A stretch of 64,000 nucleotides of DNA from a virus, in IMG/VR virus record IMGVR_UViG_3300009146_000002, positions 1-64,000 of that record, one strand, 5' to 3'. The notes below the pieces were generated by a model. That model saw only the letters and a program-made list of their open reading frames with translations. It did not search any database and was not told where the DNA came from. Shown here one piece after another: positions 1 to 8,550 of the stretch (position 1 is the first letter of the stretch; each line of letters opens with the position of its first letter). A program made the position numbers and the translations under genes.

Positions 1-680
1 ACTGCCCGGCGGCCCCGACCTTCCTCGCGCGCGAGTGGGTCCAGGCGGCCTGGAAGCAGCTCCTGGCCGCGCGCCGCTGGGGCTTCATGCGCGCCGAGAT
101 CGCGCTGCCCCTCCTCGCCGGCCAGACGCACGTCGTCATGCCGCCCGACTTCGGCAGCTTCCTCATCGTGGTCGACGGGGCGCGGCAGGTCCGCATCCCG
201 TTCCGCTACACGATGGACGAGCTGCTGCGCGCCGACCCGGCGCTCAGCTCCACCGGGGCGCCGAACGCCCTGGTCGCCACCTCGCCCTCGACCGACCCGC
301 TGACCCTGGGCCAGGTGCGCTACGTGCTCTACCCCGTCCCGGGGGCTGCCACGACGCTCACGGCGGTCTACCACCGCCAGGGCGCGCGGCTCTCGGACGG
401 GGAGGTCTTCGCGGGGGTGCTGGCCGACGGGGGCGAGGTGCTCGTCGCTGGCGCGCTCGCGCAAGCCGCCCTCTGGCCCGGCACGGGCGAGAAGCCCAAC
501 CCCTACTTCAACGCCGGGCTCGCCCAGACCAAGACCAGCGAGTTCAAGTACGGCGTTCAGATGCTCTCGCTGCGCGACGACGAACAAGTCCCCGACGACC
601 TGTGGGACAGCTGGCCGGAAACGTGTCAGAGCGGGCTGGTGGGCGCCGACCCGCGCACCACCGATGCCTGCGCCTGCTAG
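1..680 (+). CDS. Adaptor-like virion protein, 5' truncated
   Basis: The frame is open from base 3 and ends in TAG at 678-680, so the true start lies before the window; an internal ATG at 87 is only a fallback start. The visible N-terminal part carries a helical WVQAAWKQLLAARRWGF segment, like the start of phage head-tail adaptor/neck proteins and of the two adaptor-like proteins at 7168 and 7915. The rest is beta-rich. Its position at the head of the late structural operon fits a neck or connector role. This is inference; no catalytic motif is visible. Confidence 0.5.
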   Translation, partial: CPAAPTFLAREWVQAAWKQLLAARRWGFMRAEIALPLLAGQTHVVMPPDFGSFLIVVDGARQVRIPFRYTMDELLRADPALSSTGAPNALVATSPSTDPLTLGQVRYVLYPVPGAATTLTAVYHRQGARLSDGEVFAGVLADGGEVLVAGALAQAALWPGTGEKPNPYFNAGLAQTKTSEFKYGVQMLSLRDDEQVPDDLWDSWPETCQSGLVGADPRTTDACAC

Positions 681-682
681 AT

Positions 683-690
683 GCATATGC
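683..690. promoter_or_regulatory. GCATATGC palindrome in the gap before the 708 gene
   Basis: Perfect 8-bp palindrome in the 27-bp gap between the adaptor-like gene and the next start. It is followed by a GAGGAG ribosome binding site at 695-700. One of seven exact copies in the window; see the findings for the operator hypothesis. Confidence 0.4.
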
Positions 691-707
691 GTGTGAGGAG
701 ATGACCT

Positions 708-1001
708 ATGGCTGACCTGAAGAGCTTCTGGGACAACCCCGGGATGCCGACCTCGACCGACCTCGGCGGCGACGGCGTCGTCAACAGCGGCACCGACCCG
801 AACGTCAACGTCGATGCCCCGAACGGCCTGCAGCCGATCTGGCAGAACGACCCGGTGCCGTCCATCTCGGCCGGCGGGTCGGAGTCGGAGAACTCGGTCT
901 CGGGCCTCCCGGCGCTGCCCAACCGCTTCGAGCCGACCGAGCAGCCGCCCCCGCCGCCGACGCTCCAGGACCGCCGGCCCGGCACGATCGACGAGAGGTA
1001 A
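708..1001 (+). CDS. Small acidic proline-rich structural-region protein
   Basis: 97 residues from an ATG preceded by a clear GAGGAG site. The protein is low in complexity, acidic and polar, with a PPPPP tract near the C-terminus and no recognisable domain. It sits between the adaptor-like gene and a small beta protein, 5 bases from the next start, so it is co-transcribed with virion genes. It may be a minor virion component or linker. I do not recognise the family. Confidence 0.6.
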   Translation: MADLKSFWDNPGMPTSTDLGGDGVVNSGTDPNVNVDAPNGLQPIWQNDPVPSISAGGSESENSVSGLPALPNRFEPTEQPPPPPTLQDRRPGTIDER

Positions 1002-1006
1002 GCGCG

Positions 1007-1327
1007 ATGCTGCGCCACTACGTGCTCACGCTCTCCGGCGCGACGCAGCGCCTCTCCGACGCGCTGCCGACGACCACGCCCGGGGGCCCCGACGACCTGA
1101 TGTGCGTGGCGATCCACCTCCAGGCGGGCGGGGCCAACGCGGCGGCGCTCTACCTGGGCGGCTACGGCCAGACGCTGACGAGCGCGATCTACGGCACGCG
1201 GGTGCCCGCCGCCGCCTCGGGGACGCCGTCGGCGCCCTACATCCTCGACGGGCCGGTCAAGCCGTCGCACGTCAGCGTGCTCGGCGCGAACGGCGAGAAG
1301 CTCTCGGTCCTCCTGGTGACCGCCTGA
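1007..1327 (+). CDS. Small beta-sandwich-like phage structural protein
   Basis: 106 residues. The pattern is that of small phage decoration or baseplate-like proteins: an aliphatic/Thr-rich sequence, AALYLGG in the middle and a terminal KPSHVSVLGANGEKLSVLLV strand pair. The stop TGA shares a base with the ATG of the next gene (TGATG), so translation is probably coupled. The fold is inferred from the residue pattern only. Confidence 0.55.
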   Translation: MLRHYVLTLSGATQRLSDALPTTTPGGPDDLMCVAIHLQAGGANAAALYLGGYGQTLTSAIYGTRVPAAASGTPSAPYILDGPVKPSHVSVLGANGEKLSVLLVTA

Positions 1328-2022
1328 TGGGACGGGGCTGGCGCTACGGGTACGCGCTGGACGCGGGGGGCGGCGGAGGGCCCGCGCCGGCCGCGCCCAT
1401 TGCGCTGGTCGTCGCGACCTCGGGGGCCCTCGGGACCGACGGCGGGACGACGGCTGCGATCAACACGACGGGCGCGACGCTCATCGCGGTGTCGGTGTCC
1501 TGGAGTGCGATCCTGGGCGGCAGCTTCAGTGCGGTGACCGACAGCAAGGGTAATCCCTACACCGGGCTGACGCGGCGGACGTCGCCCACCGAAAGTTCGA
1601 TCCAGCAGTGGTTCTACTGCCTGGCGCCGGCGTCGGTTGGCGCGGGCCACACGGTCACGGTCTCGGGCGGCAGCTTCGATCCCGTGGCTGTGGTGTATGC
1701 CTTTGCGGGCGTCGTCGCGTATGGCGCGGAGAGCGGCGCGGTCCTGGCGGCCGGGGCGAGTCTCGCCACGGGGCTGGTGACCCCGGCGAGGGCTGGCGCC
1801 CTGATCCTCACCGGCGTGTGCGGCCGGTACGCGACCTCGACGCACACCGTCGCGCCGGCCGGGTTCACGCTCAGGACGCACTATGCCGGCTTCCTCAATC
1901 TGCAGGGGTCGGCGGCGTACTACGTCCAACCGACGATCGCGGCGATCGATCCGACCTGGACCTTCGCGCCCGCTCATGCCGGGTCGGCGGCCGGCACGGC
2001 GGTCTTCCTGCCCGCGGCCTAG
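1327..2022 (+). CDS. Beta-rich surface/tail protein, first copy of a duplicated domain
   Basis: 231 residues from the ATG that overlaps the preceding stop. After a Gly-rich linker (residues ~10-18) comes a beta-rich domain with GGTTAAINTTGATL, DSKGN and PTIAAIDPTWTF. The first ~200 residues of the protein at 5299 repeat this domain with obvious identity, and the DNA is nearly identical around 1927-1956 versus 5827-5856. Such domains occur in phage receptor-binding or capsid-decorating proteins. The two copies bracket three lectin-like paralogs. Confidence 0.6.
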   Translation: MGRGWRYGYALDAGGGGGPAPAAPIALVVATSGALGTDGGTTAAINTTGATLIAVSVSWSAILGGSFSAVTDSKGNPYTGLTRRTSPTESSIQQWFYCLAPASVGAGHTVTVSGGSFDPVAVVYAFAGVVAYGAESGAVLAAGASLATGLVTPARAGALILTGVCGRYATSTHTVAPAGFTLRTHYAGFLNLQGSAAYYVQPTIAAIDPTWTFAPAHAGSAAGTAVFLPAA

Positions 2023-2035
2023 GAGGCCTCTCGCG

Positions 2036-3175
2036 ATGCTGCTCTTCATGGACGGGATGAGCCACTACGGGTCGGCCGAGATCGCGCACAAGTACACCTC
2101 TGTCGACGCCAGCTACGCCGCCTGGTCGATCGTCTCTGAGGGCCGCTTCGGCAACTGCCTGAAGCGGGTCTCGACGCACAACACCAGCAATGGCAGCCCC
2201 CTGGGGCTCGCGCCCTTCGTCACGCAGCCCGGCTACTGGACGCCCTCCTCGGGCGGGGTCTGCGGGTTCGCGATCAAGGTCGATGACCTGACGCGGATCG
2301 GGGGCTACCCGTCGTTGGGGCAGCCGCTCGGCTTTCTGGTGCCGATCGAGCCGGGGGTGGGGTCGCCGCTGGGCGCTGGGCCGTACCACATCCGCCTCCT
2401 GCTCAACGCCAACGGCACCTTCACGCTCCAGAAGCGCGCCTCCACCGTCGGCGGCGACAGCACGCTCGCCAACAGCATCGAAGGCCTGCAGTCGGGCGCC
2501 TGGGCCTACGTCGAGATCAAGTGGATCATCGATCACGCCGGCTACTTCGAGGTGCGCGTCAACACGATCCCGGTGATGACCTTCACCGGCGACACGCGCG
2601 TGACCGACGCGGCCAGCTTCGGCTACTGGACGAGCCTCAATCTCTTCGTCGTGGGGGGCGCGACGCCGCCGGCGGCGGTGACGATGCGGATCTGCGACTT
2701 CTATCTCGCGGACCTGACCGGCGGGGCCAGCGACGTCAAGGACTTCCTCGGCGACGGCATCATCCAGACCATCTTCCCGAACGCCCCCGGGCTGGCCGCC
2801 GGCTGGACGCCCTCGGGCGCCGTCAACTGGGACATGGTGAACGACAAGCCCATCCCCGACGGCGACGCGACCTACGTCGAGACCACGCCCTCGGGGACGC
2901 GCGACTGCCACCAGTTTGAGGACATCCCGGCGAGCGCCAGCGTCCTCGGCGTCCACTACAACATCCTGGCGCGCAAGGTCGAGGAAGGCGCGATGACGAT
3001 CAAGCCGATCGTCGGCCAGGGCGGCGTCCAATACGACGGCCCCACCCAGGGCGTCGCCTCGATCGTCTACGACCGCTATCTCACCCAGCCCTACGACACG
3101 AACCCGGCGACGGGCGCCCCCTGGACCGCGGCCGAGATCAACGCCGGCCAGTGGGGCCTCCTGAAGGTGACCTGA
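2036..3175 (+). CDS. LamG/lectin-like tail protein, paralog 1 of 3
   Basis: 379 residues from ATG 2036, with an AGGAGG-type site at 2021-2026. The N-terminus LLFMDGMSHYG is the family's LLFxDGFDHY signature. Residues ~30-235 look like a concanavalin/LamG-like jelly roll (FGYWTSLNLFVVGG, ICDFYLADLTG). The C-terminal ~140 residues (FLGDGIIQTIFPNAPG through AGQWGLLKV) are the usual second module of these phage proteins. Likely a tail or surface carbohydrate-binding subunit. TGA overlaps the next ATG. Confidence 0.65.
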   Translation: MLLFMDGMSHYGSAEIAHKYTSVDASYAAWSIVSEGRFGNCLKRVSTHNTSNGSPLGLAPFVTQPGYWTPSSGGVCGFAIKVDDLTRIGGYPSLGQPLGFLVPIEPGVGSPLGAGPYHIRLLLNANGTFTLQKRASTVGGDSTLANSIEGLQSGAWAYVEIKWIIDHAGYFEVRVNTIPVMTFTGDTRVTDAASFGYWTSLNLFVVGGATPPAAVTMRICDFYLADLTGGASDVKDFLGDGIIQTIFPNAPGLAAGWTPSGAVNWDMVNDKPIPDGDATYVETTPSGTRDCHQFEDIPASASVLGVHYNILARKVEEGAMTIKPIVGQGGVQYDGPTQGVASIVYDRYLTQPYDTNPATGAPWTAAEINAGQWGLLKVT

Positions 3176-4254
3176 TGGCGCTCCTCTTCATGGACAGCTT
3201 CGACCACTACGTCACCGCCGACCTGACGGAGAAGTGGTCCTCGGTGGTGATCTCCGGGACGTCGGGCGCCTTGAACACCATCAACACCACGGGCGGCCGG
3301 CGCAGCTCGGGGGCCTGGCGTTACACCCCCGGCAACGACACCCTCAACGCCTTCGGGTACATCCAGAAGAACCTCCCCGCGACCGGGGCGACTGTCGTGT
3401 GCGGGTTCGCGTTCAACCCGAGCGGGGCATCCGGGGGGAGTGGGATGCCGATCTTCTCGGTCTTGAACGGGGCGACCAGCCTCACCTATCTCCGCCTGAA
3501 CTCGGACCTGACGCTCTCGGTGGGCCGCGGCGGGCACTCGGGGAGCCCGACGCTCCTGGGCACGACCGCCGCGGTGACGGCGGGCGCCTTTACCTACGTC
3601 GAAATTAAGCTGCTCCTGTCGGCCACCGTCGGCACAGTCGACGTGCGCTTCAACGGCGTGTCGGTGCTCAGCCTGACGGCACAGAACACGGCCGCGGCCA
3701 CGACCTGGACGAACATCCGGCTCGGCCTCTTATCCGCGGCGGTGGGCAACAGCATCGTCAGCGGCCGCACGTATGACTACGACGACCTCTACGTCCTCGA
3801 CGGCGCTGGCGCCGCTCCCCTCAACGACCTCCTCGGCGACGTCCGCGTCGACGCGCGCCGCCCCACCGCCGCGGGCGCCGTGACCGGCTGGACGCCGCTC
3901 GCGGGCGCCAACTGGGATGCGGTCAACGACACCACGCCCGACGACGACACTACCTACACCTCGACTTCGACCGTCAGCGCGACCGACACCTTCGTGACCG
4001 AGGACGCCCCGATCGTCGGCGCGACGATCTTCGGCGTGCAGCACTGCCTCGCCATGAAGAAGGCCGACGCGGGCACCTGCACGGTCGCCCCGGTCATCCG
4101 CCACGGCACCACGAACTACCCCGGGGCGCCGATCTCGCCCGGCACCAGCTACAGCTACGGCGTCGCCATCGCGGCGACCAACCCCGGCACCGGCCTGGCC
4201 TGGACCGAAGCCGGCTTCAACGCCGCCGAGTTCGGCTACACGCGGACAGGCTGA
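3175..4254 (+). CDS. LamG/lectin-like tail protein, paralog 2 of 3
   Basis: 359 residues starting MALLFMDSFDHYV at the ATG overlapping the upstream stop. It has the same two-module layout as its neighbours: jelly-roll-like half with VEIKLLL and DLYVLDGAG, then a C-terminal half from LLGDVRVDARRP to EFGYTRTG. Divergence from paralogs 1 and 3 is large except at the N-terminal signature and the DDLYVL and NPGTG segments. This suggests old duplication with diversification of the binding face. Glycan binding is inference. Confidence 0.65.
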   Translation: MALLFMDSFDHYVTADLTEKWSSVVISGTSGALNTINTTGGRRSSGAWRYTPGNDTLNAFGYIQKNLPATGATVVCGFAFNPSGASGGSGMPIFSVLNGATSLTYLRLNSDLTLSVGRGGHSGSPTLLGTTAAVTAGAFTYVEIKLLLSATVGTVDVRFNGVSVLSLTAQNTAAATTWTNIRLGLLSAAVGNSIVSGRTYDYDDLYVLDGAGAAPLNDLLGDVRVDARRPTAAGAVTGWTPLAGANWDAVNDTTPDDDTTYTSTSTVSATDTFVTEDAPIVGATIFGVQHCLAMKKADAGTCTVAPVIRHGTTNYPGAPISPGTSYSYGVAIAATNPGTGLAWTEAGFNAAEFGYTRTG

Positions 4255-4258
4255 CCTG

Positions 4259-5293
4259 ATGGCGCTCCTCTTCGTCGACGGCTTCGATCACTCGGGTACC
4301 AACCTGACGATCCACGACACGAAGTGGCCGACCGCGACGGCGTCCTTCGGCAACGCCGCACTCGTGTCGACGCCGACCCGCACCGGGACGGGCGCGCTCC
4401 TGCTGGCGGGGGGCGTGGACACCATCAAGTACCGCACCATCCCGACGATCTCCGGCTCCAACTTCACGACCGGGTTCGCCTTTCGCAAAACGGCCAACCC
4501 CGCCTCCATCTACTACGTCCACGCGGTCATCGAAGCGGGCGTGGTGTTTCAGATTGGCGTGGCGCTCAATCCCGCCGGCACCCTGAGCGTCTTCAAGGGG
4601 ACGACGGCGACGCTCCTGGCGACGGGCGGGACGGTCCTCTCGAACAACACCTGGTACTACATCGAGTTCCAGGGGAGCATCAGCGGCCTGGGGTTCTACT
4701 CCCTCAAGATCGATGGCGTGGCGGAGGTGGGCGGCGGGGCCAACACCTTCGGCGGGTCGGGGATCATCAACATGGTCGGCTACGGCTCCTCGGGAAACAT
4801 CACCTCCTACTTCGACGACCTCTACGTCCTGGTCGACAACGGCACCGCGCCCACGACCTTCCTCGGGCCCGTCAAGATCGAGACGCTGCTCCCCCAGACC
4901 GACGCCGTGGCCGCCGGATCGAACGCCGGCCTCACCCCCTCGACCGGCACTGACCACGGGGCGCTGGTGGCGGAGACCCCGCCCAACACCACCGACTACA
5001 ACGGCAGCGGGACGGTCGGTGCGAAGGACACCTACAACTATCCGACCCCCACCATCGCCGGCACGATCGTCGGGATCCAGACGAACCTCTACGTCGCCAA
5101 GTCGGAGACGGGCACGCGGTCGGTCTGCGCTGTGGTCCGCACGAACAGCGTCGACTACGACGGGGCGAACGTGTCGCCAGCGACCACCTACGGCTACTTC
5201 TCTGAGGTGCGCGCGCTGAACCCCAACACCGGCGTGGCGTGGACGGGCGCCGACCTCACGGCCCTGCAGGCGGGGATGAAAGTCACGGTCTAG
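4259..5293 (+). CDS. LamG/lectin-like tail protein, paralog 3 of 3
   Basis: 344 residues starting MALLFVDGFDHSG. The bases around the start (CCTGATGGCGCTCCTCTTC) match those of paralog 2, so the start and junction were copied with the gene. Jelly-roll-like half includes YYIEFQGSISG and FDDLYVLVDNG; C-terminal half runs FLGPVKIETLLPQ to NPNTGVAWTGADL. Likely a virion surface adhesin. Confidence 0.65.
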   Translation: MALLFVDGFDHSGTNLTIHDTKWPTATASFGNAALVSTPTRTGTGALLLAGGVDTIKYRTIPTISGSNFTTGFAFRKTANPASIYYVHAVIEAGVVFQIGVALNPAGTLSVFKGTTATLLATGGTVLSNNTWYYIEFQGSISGLGFYSLKIDGVAEVGGGANTFGGSGIINMVGYGSSGNITSYFDDLYVLVDNGTAPTTFLGPVKIETLLPQTDAVAAGSNAGLTPSTGTDHGALVAETPPNTTDYNGSGTVGAKDTYNYPTPTIAGTIVGIQTNLYVAKSETGTRSVCAVVRTNSVDYDGANVSPATTYGYFSEVRALNPNTGVAWTGADLTALQAGMKVTV

Positions 5294-5298
5294 CCGCC

Positions 5299-7149
5299 GT
5301 GGCGATTACCCTCGTCGCCTCCACCTCCGCGGCGCTCGGGTTCTCGGGCGGGACGACCGCCGCGATCGACACCACCGGCGCATCCCTCCTGGCGGTCAGC
5401 CTGTCGTGGTGGACCGGCCTGGGCGGGACGCCGGTCTTCTCAGACAGCAAAGGGAACACCTACACCGCCCTCACCGCGCGGGTCCAGGGCGACATGGGGC
5501 ACCGGTGGTTCATCTGCCTGGGGCCGGCCTCGGTGGGCGCGGGGCACACGTTCTCGGCCACAGCCGGCGGCATCGCGCCGGTGATCGTGGCGTATGCGTT
5601 TGCTGGCGTCGGCATGTACAAGGCGGAGACCGGCGCCGTCAGTGCCGGTGGCGCGTCGCTGGCGACGGGCTCGGTCACGCCGACAGAAGCCGGCGCGCTG
5701 ATCCTGACCGGCGTCATCGGCAAGAACGCCTCGACCGATACCGTCACCCCATCTGGGTTCACGGTGGCGTCCCACTTCAGCAACAGCGCGGGGGAGAGCC
5801 TGCAGGGGTCCGCCGCCTACTACCTCCAACCGACGATCGCGGCGATCGATCCGACGTGGCAGTTCAGCCCCGCGCACGGGAACACGGCGGCCGGCACGGT
5901 GGTCTTCCAGGCGACCGCCGTGGCCGCCCGGCTCTCGCAGCTGCCGGTCGAAGTCGTCGTGCTCCCCGCAGCCGAGCTGCGCCTGTCTCAGCTGCCGCTG
6001 GAGGTGGTCGTCCTGCCGGCGGCCGGGGCCGGCAGCATCACCCGCATCCAGGCCACCACCAAGGGCACCGCGTTCGCGCAGGCGGTCTCGACCCCGGCGT
6101 TTACCGTCCCGCCGACCCTCGGCAACGCGATCATCGTGCCGGTGACGCTGCGGGGGAGCGCCTCCTTCGCGACCGCGACCTGCACCGACACCTACGGCAA
6201 CTCCTACGCCCGTGCGACGACGGCCCTCCAGACCGCGGGGACCGACACCGCCTGTGCGATCTACTACTGCGACACGGTGGTCGCCACCGGGGCCGGCTTC
6301 GTCGTCACGGTGGCGGGGATCGGCGGGTCGTCGAGCTGTACCATCTGCGCGATCGAGGTCAACCCGGGGACGTCCCTCGGCCTCGGCCTGGATCAGACCG
6401 CGACCGGGATCGGCACCAGCACCACCCCCGCGACCGCCGCGACCGCGCCGCTCACCGCGGCGGAGGTCTTCGTGGTCGCGGTCCACGTCCACGAGACCAA
6501 CCAGGCCTCGATCACGGTGGAGGCGGTCACCCCGTCCTGGACGCAGGAGTTCGAGCAGCTCAGTAGCGGCCCTGGTGAAGCGGACAGCCGCCGGCTGACC
6601 GGCGTCGCCGGCACCACGACCAGCGTGAGCTGGACCCTGCCGACGACCGGCAACTGGGCGGCGGCGCTCGCCGCCTTCCGCGCCGTCACCACCGCGCCGC
6701 CCACGCGCGTCACCCAGGCCGCCGTCGAACTCCTCAGCCTCCCGACCGCGCCCGCCCGCGTCACCCAGGGCCTCATCGAGGTGCTCGGCGGCGTTGCGAC
6801 CTCGGCCCCGCCCGCGGAAGGCTTGGTGACCCAGGCGCTGGTCGAGACGCTCGTGACCTCGCCGCCGCCCCTCGGGGCGCGCGTCACCCAGGTCGCGGTT
6901 GAGGTCTTCGCGCCGCGCGTGGTCCCGGGCCGCAGCACACAGACGGCGCTGGAGGTCTTCACCCCGACGCTCGTCCCCGGGCGCACGACCCAGACCGCGG
7001 TGGAACTCTACCGCGGCGATCACGCGCGCGGCCGCACCACGCAGCTGGTCGTGGAGGTCTTCCTCACCGTCCCGCCCTGCGTGCTCGGCGCCTTCCCGGT
7101 CGACGACGCGCCGGCCGGGGGATCTTGCCCCGCGCCGATCCTGCCCTGA
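5299..7149 (+). CDS. Multidomain tail/surface protein with C-terminal TQxxVEV repeats
   Basis: Start taken as GTG 5299, 5 bases after the upstream stop, giving 616 residues; the longer frame would overlap paralog 3. Residues ~1-205 repeat the domain of the 1327 protein. Then come two RLSQLPVEVVVL-type units, a second beta domain (~240-480) and seven more units of the form R(V/T)TQxxVE(V/L)(F/L), such as RVTQVAVEVF and GRTTQTAVEL. The tail ends in a short Cys-containing segment. A fibrous or surface-attached virion protein fits; substrate unknown. Confidence 0.6.
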   Translation: MAITLVASTSAALGFSGGTTAAIDTTGASLLAVSLSWWTGLGGTPVFSDSKGNTYTALTARVQGDMGHRWFICLGPASVGAGHTFSATAGGIAPVIVAYAFAGVGMYKAETGAVSAGGASLATGSVTPTEAGALILTGVIGKNASTDTVTPSGFTVASHFSNSAGESLQGSAAYYLQPTIAAIDPTWQFSPAHGNTAAGTVVFQATAVAARLSQLPVEVVVLPAAELRLSQLPLEVVVLPAAGAGSITRIQATTKGTAFAQAVSTPAFTVPPTLGNAIIVPVTLRGSASFATATCTDTYGNSYARATTALQTAGTDTACAIYYCDTVVATGAGFVVTVAGIGGSSSCTICAIEVNPGTSLGLGLDQTATGIGTSTTPATAATAPLTAAEVFVVAVHVHETNQASITVEAVTPSWTQEFEQLSSGPGEADSRRLTGVAGTTTSVSWTLPTTGNWAAALAAFRAVTTAPPTRVTQAAVELLSLPTAPARVTQGLIEVLGGVATSAPPAEGLVTQALVETLVTSPPPLGARVTQVAVEVFAPRVVPGRSTQTALEVFTPTLVPGRTTQTAVELYRGDHARGRTTQLVVEVFLTVPPCVLGAFPVDDAPAGGSCPAPILP

Positions 7150-7167
7150 GACTGGAGCCGAGCCGCG

Positions 7168-7911
7168 ATGGCCTACACCCAGACCACCCTCGCCGAGCTG
7201 CAGACCCTGATGGCGCAGCGCTGGGACAGCGTGGTCTTCTGGACCCCCGAGGAGGCCCGCCTGGCGCTCAACGAGGCGCTCCGCGACTGGAACCTCCTCA
7301 CCGGCCGCTGGCGCGAGCGCGTGCTCCTCTCCGTTGCCGCCGGCGACCCGGAGATCGCGCTCCCGGGCACGATCACCTACGGCCTGCGGCTGACCACCGC
7401 CGCCGGCTGGCCGCTCATCCCGTCCTCGCTCAGCGAACTCGACCTCGGCCACCCGCCCTGGCGGAGCGAGACCATCAGCACGCCCGGCGCGCCCGACCGG
7501 CCGATCGTCTTCGCGCCGCTCTCGCTCACGCGCCTGGCGATCTGGCCAACCTACCCGGTCGCGATGCCGCTCGCGCTCTACCTCGACGGCGTGATGGCGA
7601 CGCCCGTGCTCACGCTCCCGACCGACACCGTCAACCTCGGCGAGGAGATCGTCGACGTCATCTCAGACATGGCGCTGCACGTCGCGGCGTTCAAGGAAGC
7701 GGGCGACCGCTGGCGCGCCACGCGCCCCTACTTCGAGGCGTTCCTGCAGGCGGCCGCCGACGAGAACAGCCTGCTCAAGACCTCGCAGGCCTACCGCCGC
7801 TGGGCAGGCCTGGACCGCCGGCGCGATCTCCAACCCTCGACCGGCGCGCCCACGCAGCTGTCAGGCGTCGCGCAGCAGTTCAGCCGCCATGACCAGGCCG
7901 AGCAGGAGTAG
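7168..7911 (+). CDS. Head-tail adaptor-like protein
   Basis: 247 residues from ATG 7168. N-terminal helices TLAELQTLMAQRW and EARLALNEALRDWNLLTGRWR resemble phage adaptor/tail tubular proteins, which begin with a helical bundle followed by beta strands (RVLLSVAAGDPEIALPG). It is three bases upstream of a second protein of similar build, as expected for neck components. No enzymatic motif seen. Confidence 0.55.
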   Translation: MAYTQTTLAELQTLMAQRWDSVVFWTPEEARLALNEALRDWNLLTGRWRERVLLSVAAGDPEIALPGTITYGLRLTTAAGWPLIPSSLSELDLGHPPWRSETISTPGAPDRPIVFAPLSLTRLAIWPTYPVAMPLALYLDGVMATPVLTLPTDTVNLGEEIVDVISDMALHVAAFKEAGDRWRATRPYFEAFLQAAADENSLLKTSQAYRRWAGLDRRRDLQPSTGAPTQLSGVAQQFSRHDQAEQE

Positions 7912-7914
7912 CCG

Positions 7915-8550
7915 ATGACCGACCGCGAGCTGCTCTCCGAACTCCAGTACGTCCTGATCGAACCGCCCGACCAGGGCGACACCTGGCCGTCGCTCATCTG
8001 GACGCGCGACGAAGTCCTCGACGCCGTCAACGGCGGCGTGCGCGCGCTCGTCCACGACACGCATATGCAAGTGGCCCGGCTGGAGATCGCCGTGCCGGCC
8101 GACACCGCCCGCATCGACCACCCGGCCGACTGGCTCGCCACCGCGGCGCTGGTCTGGCGGGCGGCCGACGGGACGCGCACGCCGCTCGGGCCGGTGGACG
8201 GTCTGGAAGGCGATCTCGCGCAGCCCGGCTGGGAGACCACCCCCGGCCTCCCGCTCGGCTACGCGGACCTCGACGGCGAGACGCTCACCTTCCGCCTGGT
8301 GCCCACCCCGGCGGCCGCGGGCGTCGTCGAGCTGCTCTACATTGCGGTGCCGGCCCTCGCCACCGGCACCGCGCCTGGCGCGCCGCTCCCGCTCGCACCG
8401 GAGTTCACCTCCGGCCTGAAGTACGCCGCGCTCGGCACGCTCCTCCGCAAGGTCGGGCGTCTGCTCGATGACGAGCGGGCGCAGTACAGCGAGCGCCGCT
8501 ACCAGCTGACCACCACCGCCGCCGATCTCCTCCTCGGAGGCTTCAGCTAA
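7915..8550 (+). CDS. Second adaptor/neck-like protein
   Basis: 211 residues. Layout parallels the 7168 protein: N-terminal helix ELLSELQYVLIEPP, TRDEVLDAVNGGVRALVHD, then a beta-rich body and a C-terminal helix with LKYAALGTLLRKVGRLLDDERAQYSERRY. Probably a connector or tail-completion protein. Stop TAA overlaps the next ATG (TAATG). Codons at 8058-8072 spell T-H-M-Q-V around a GCATATGC palindrome with A/T-ending codons unusual for this gene. Confidence 0.55.
   Translation: MTDRELLSELQYVLIEPPDQGDTWPSLIWTRDEVLDAVNGGVRALVHDTHMQVARLEIAVPADTARIDHPADWLATAALVWRAADGTRTPLGPVDGLEGDLAQPGWETTPGLPLGYADLDGETLTFRLVPTPAAAGVVELLYIAVPALATGTAPGAPLPLAPEFTSGLKYAALGTLLRKVGRLLDDERAQYSERRYQLTTTAADLLLGGFS
8061..8068. 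promoter_or_regulatory. Intragenic GCATATGC palindrome
   Basis: Exact copy inside the 7915 gene, in the context CCACGACACGCATATGCAAG. The left part matches the promoter-embedded copy at 51686-51693 read on the minus strand (CCACGACATGCATATGCA) at all but one base. No -10-like hexamer follows here. Confidence 0.35.

Noticed and set aside
1895-3031. Long minus-strand ORF opposite the first lectin-like gene
   Set aside because: Arg/Asp/Gly/Ala-rich shadow typical of antisense frames in GC-rich DNA; the plus-strand gene has family motifs and ribosome sites.
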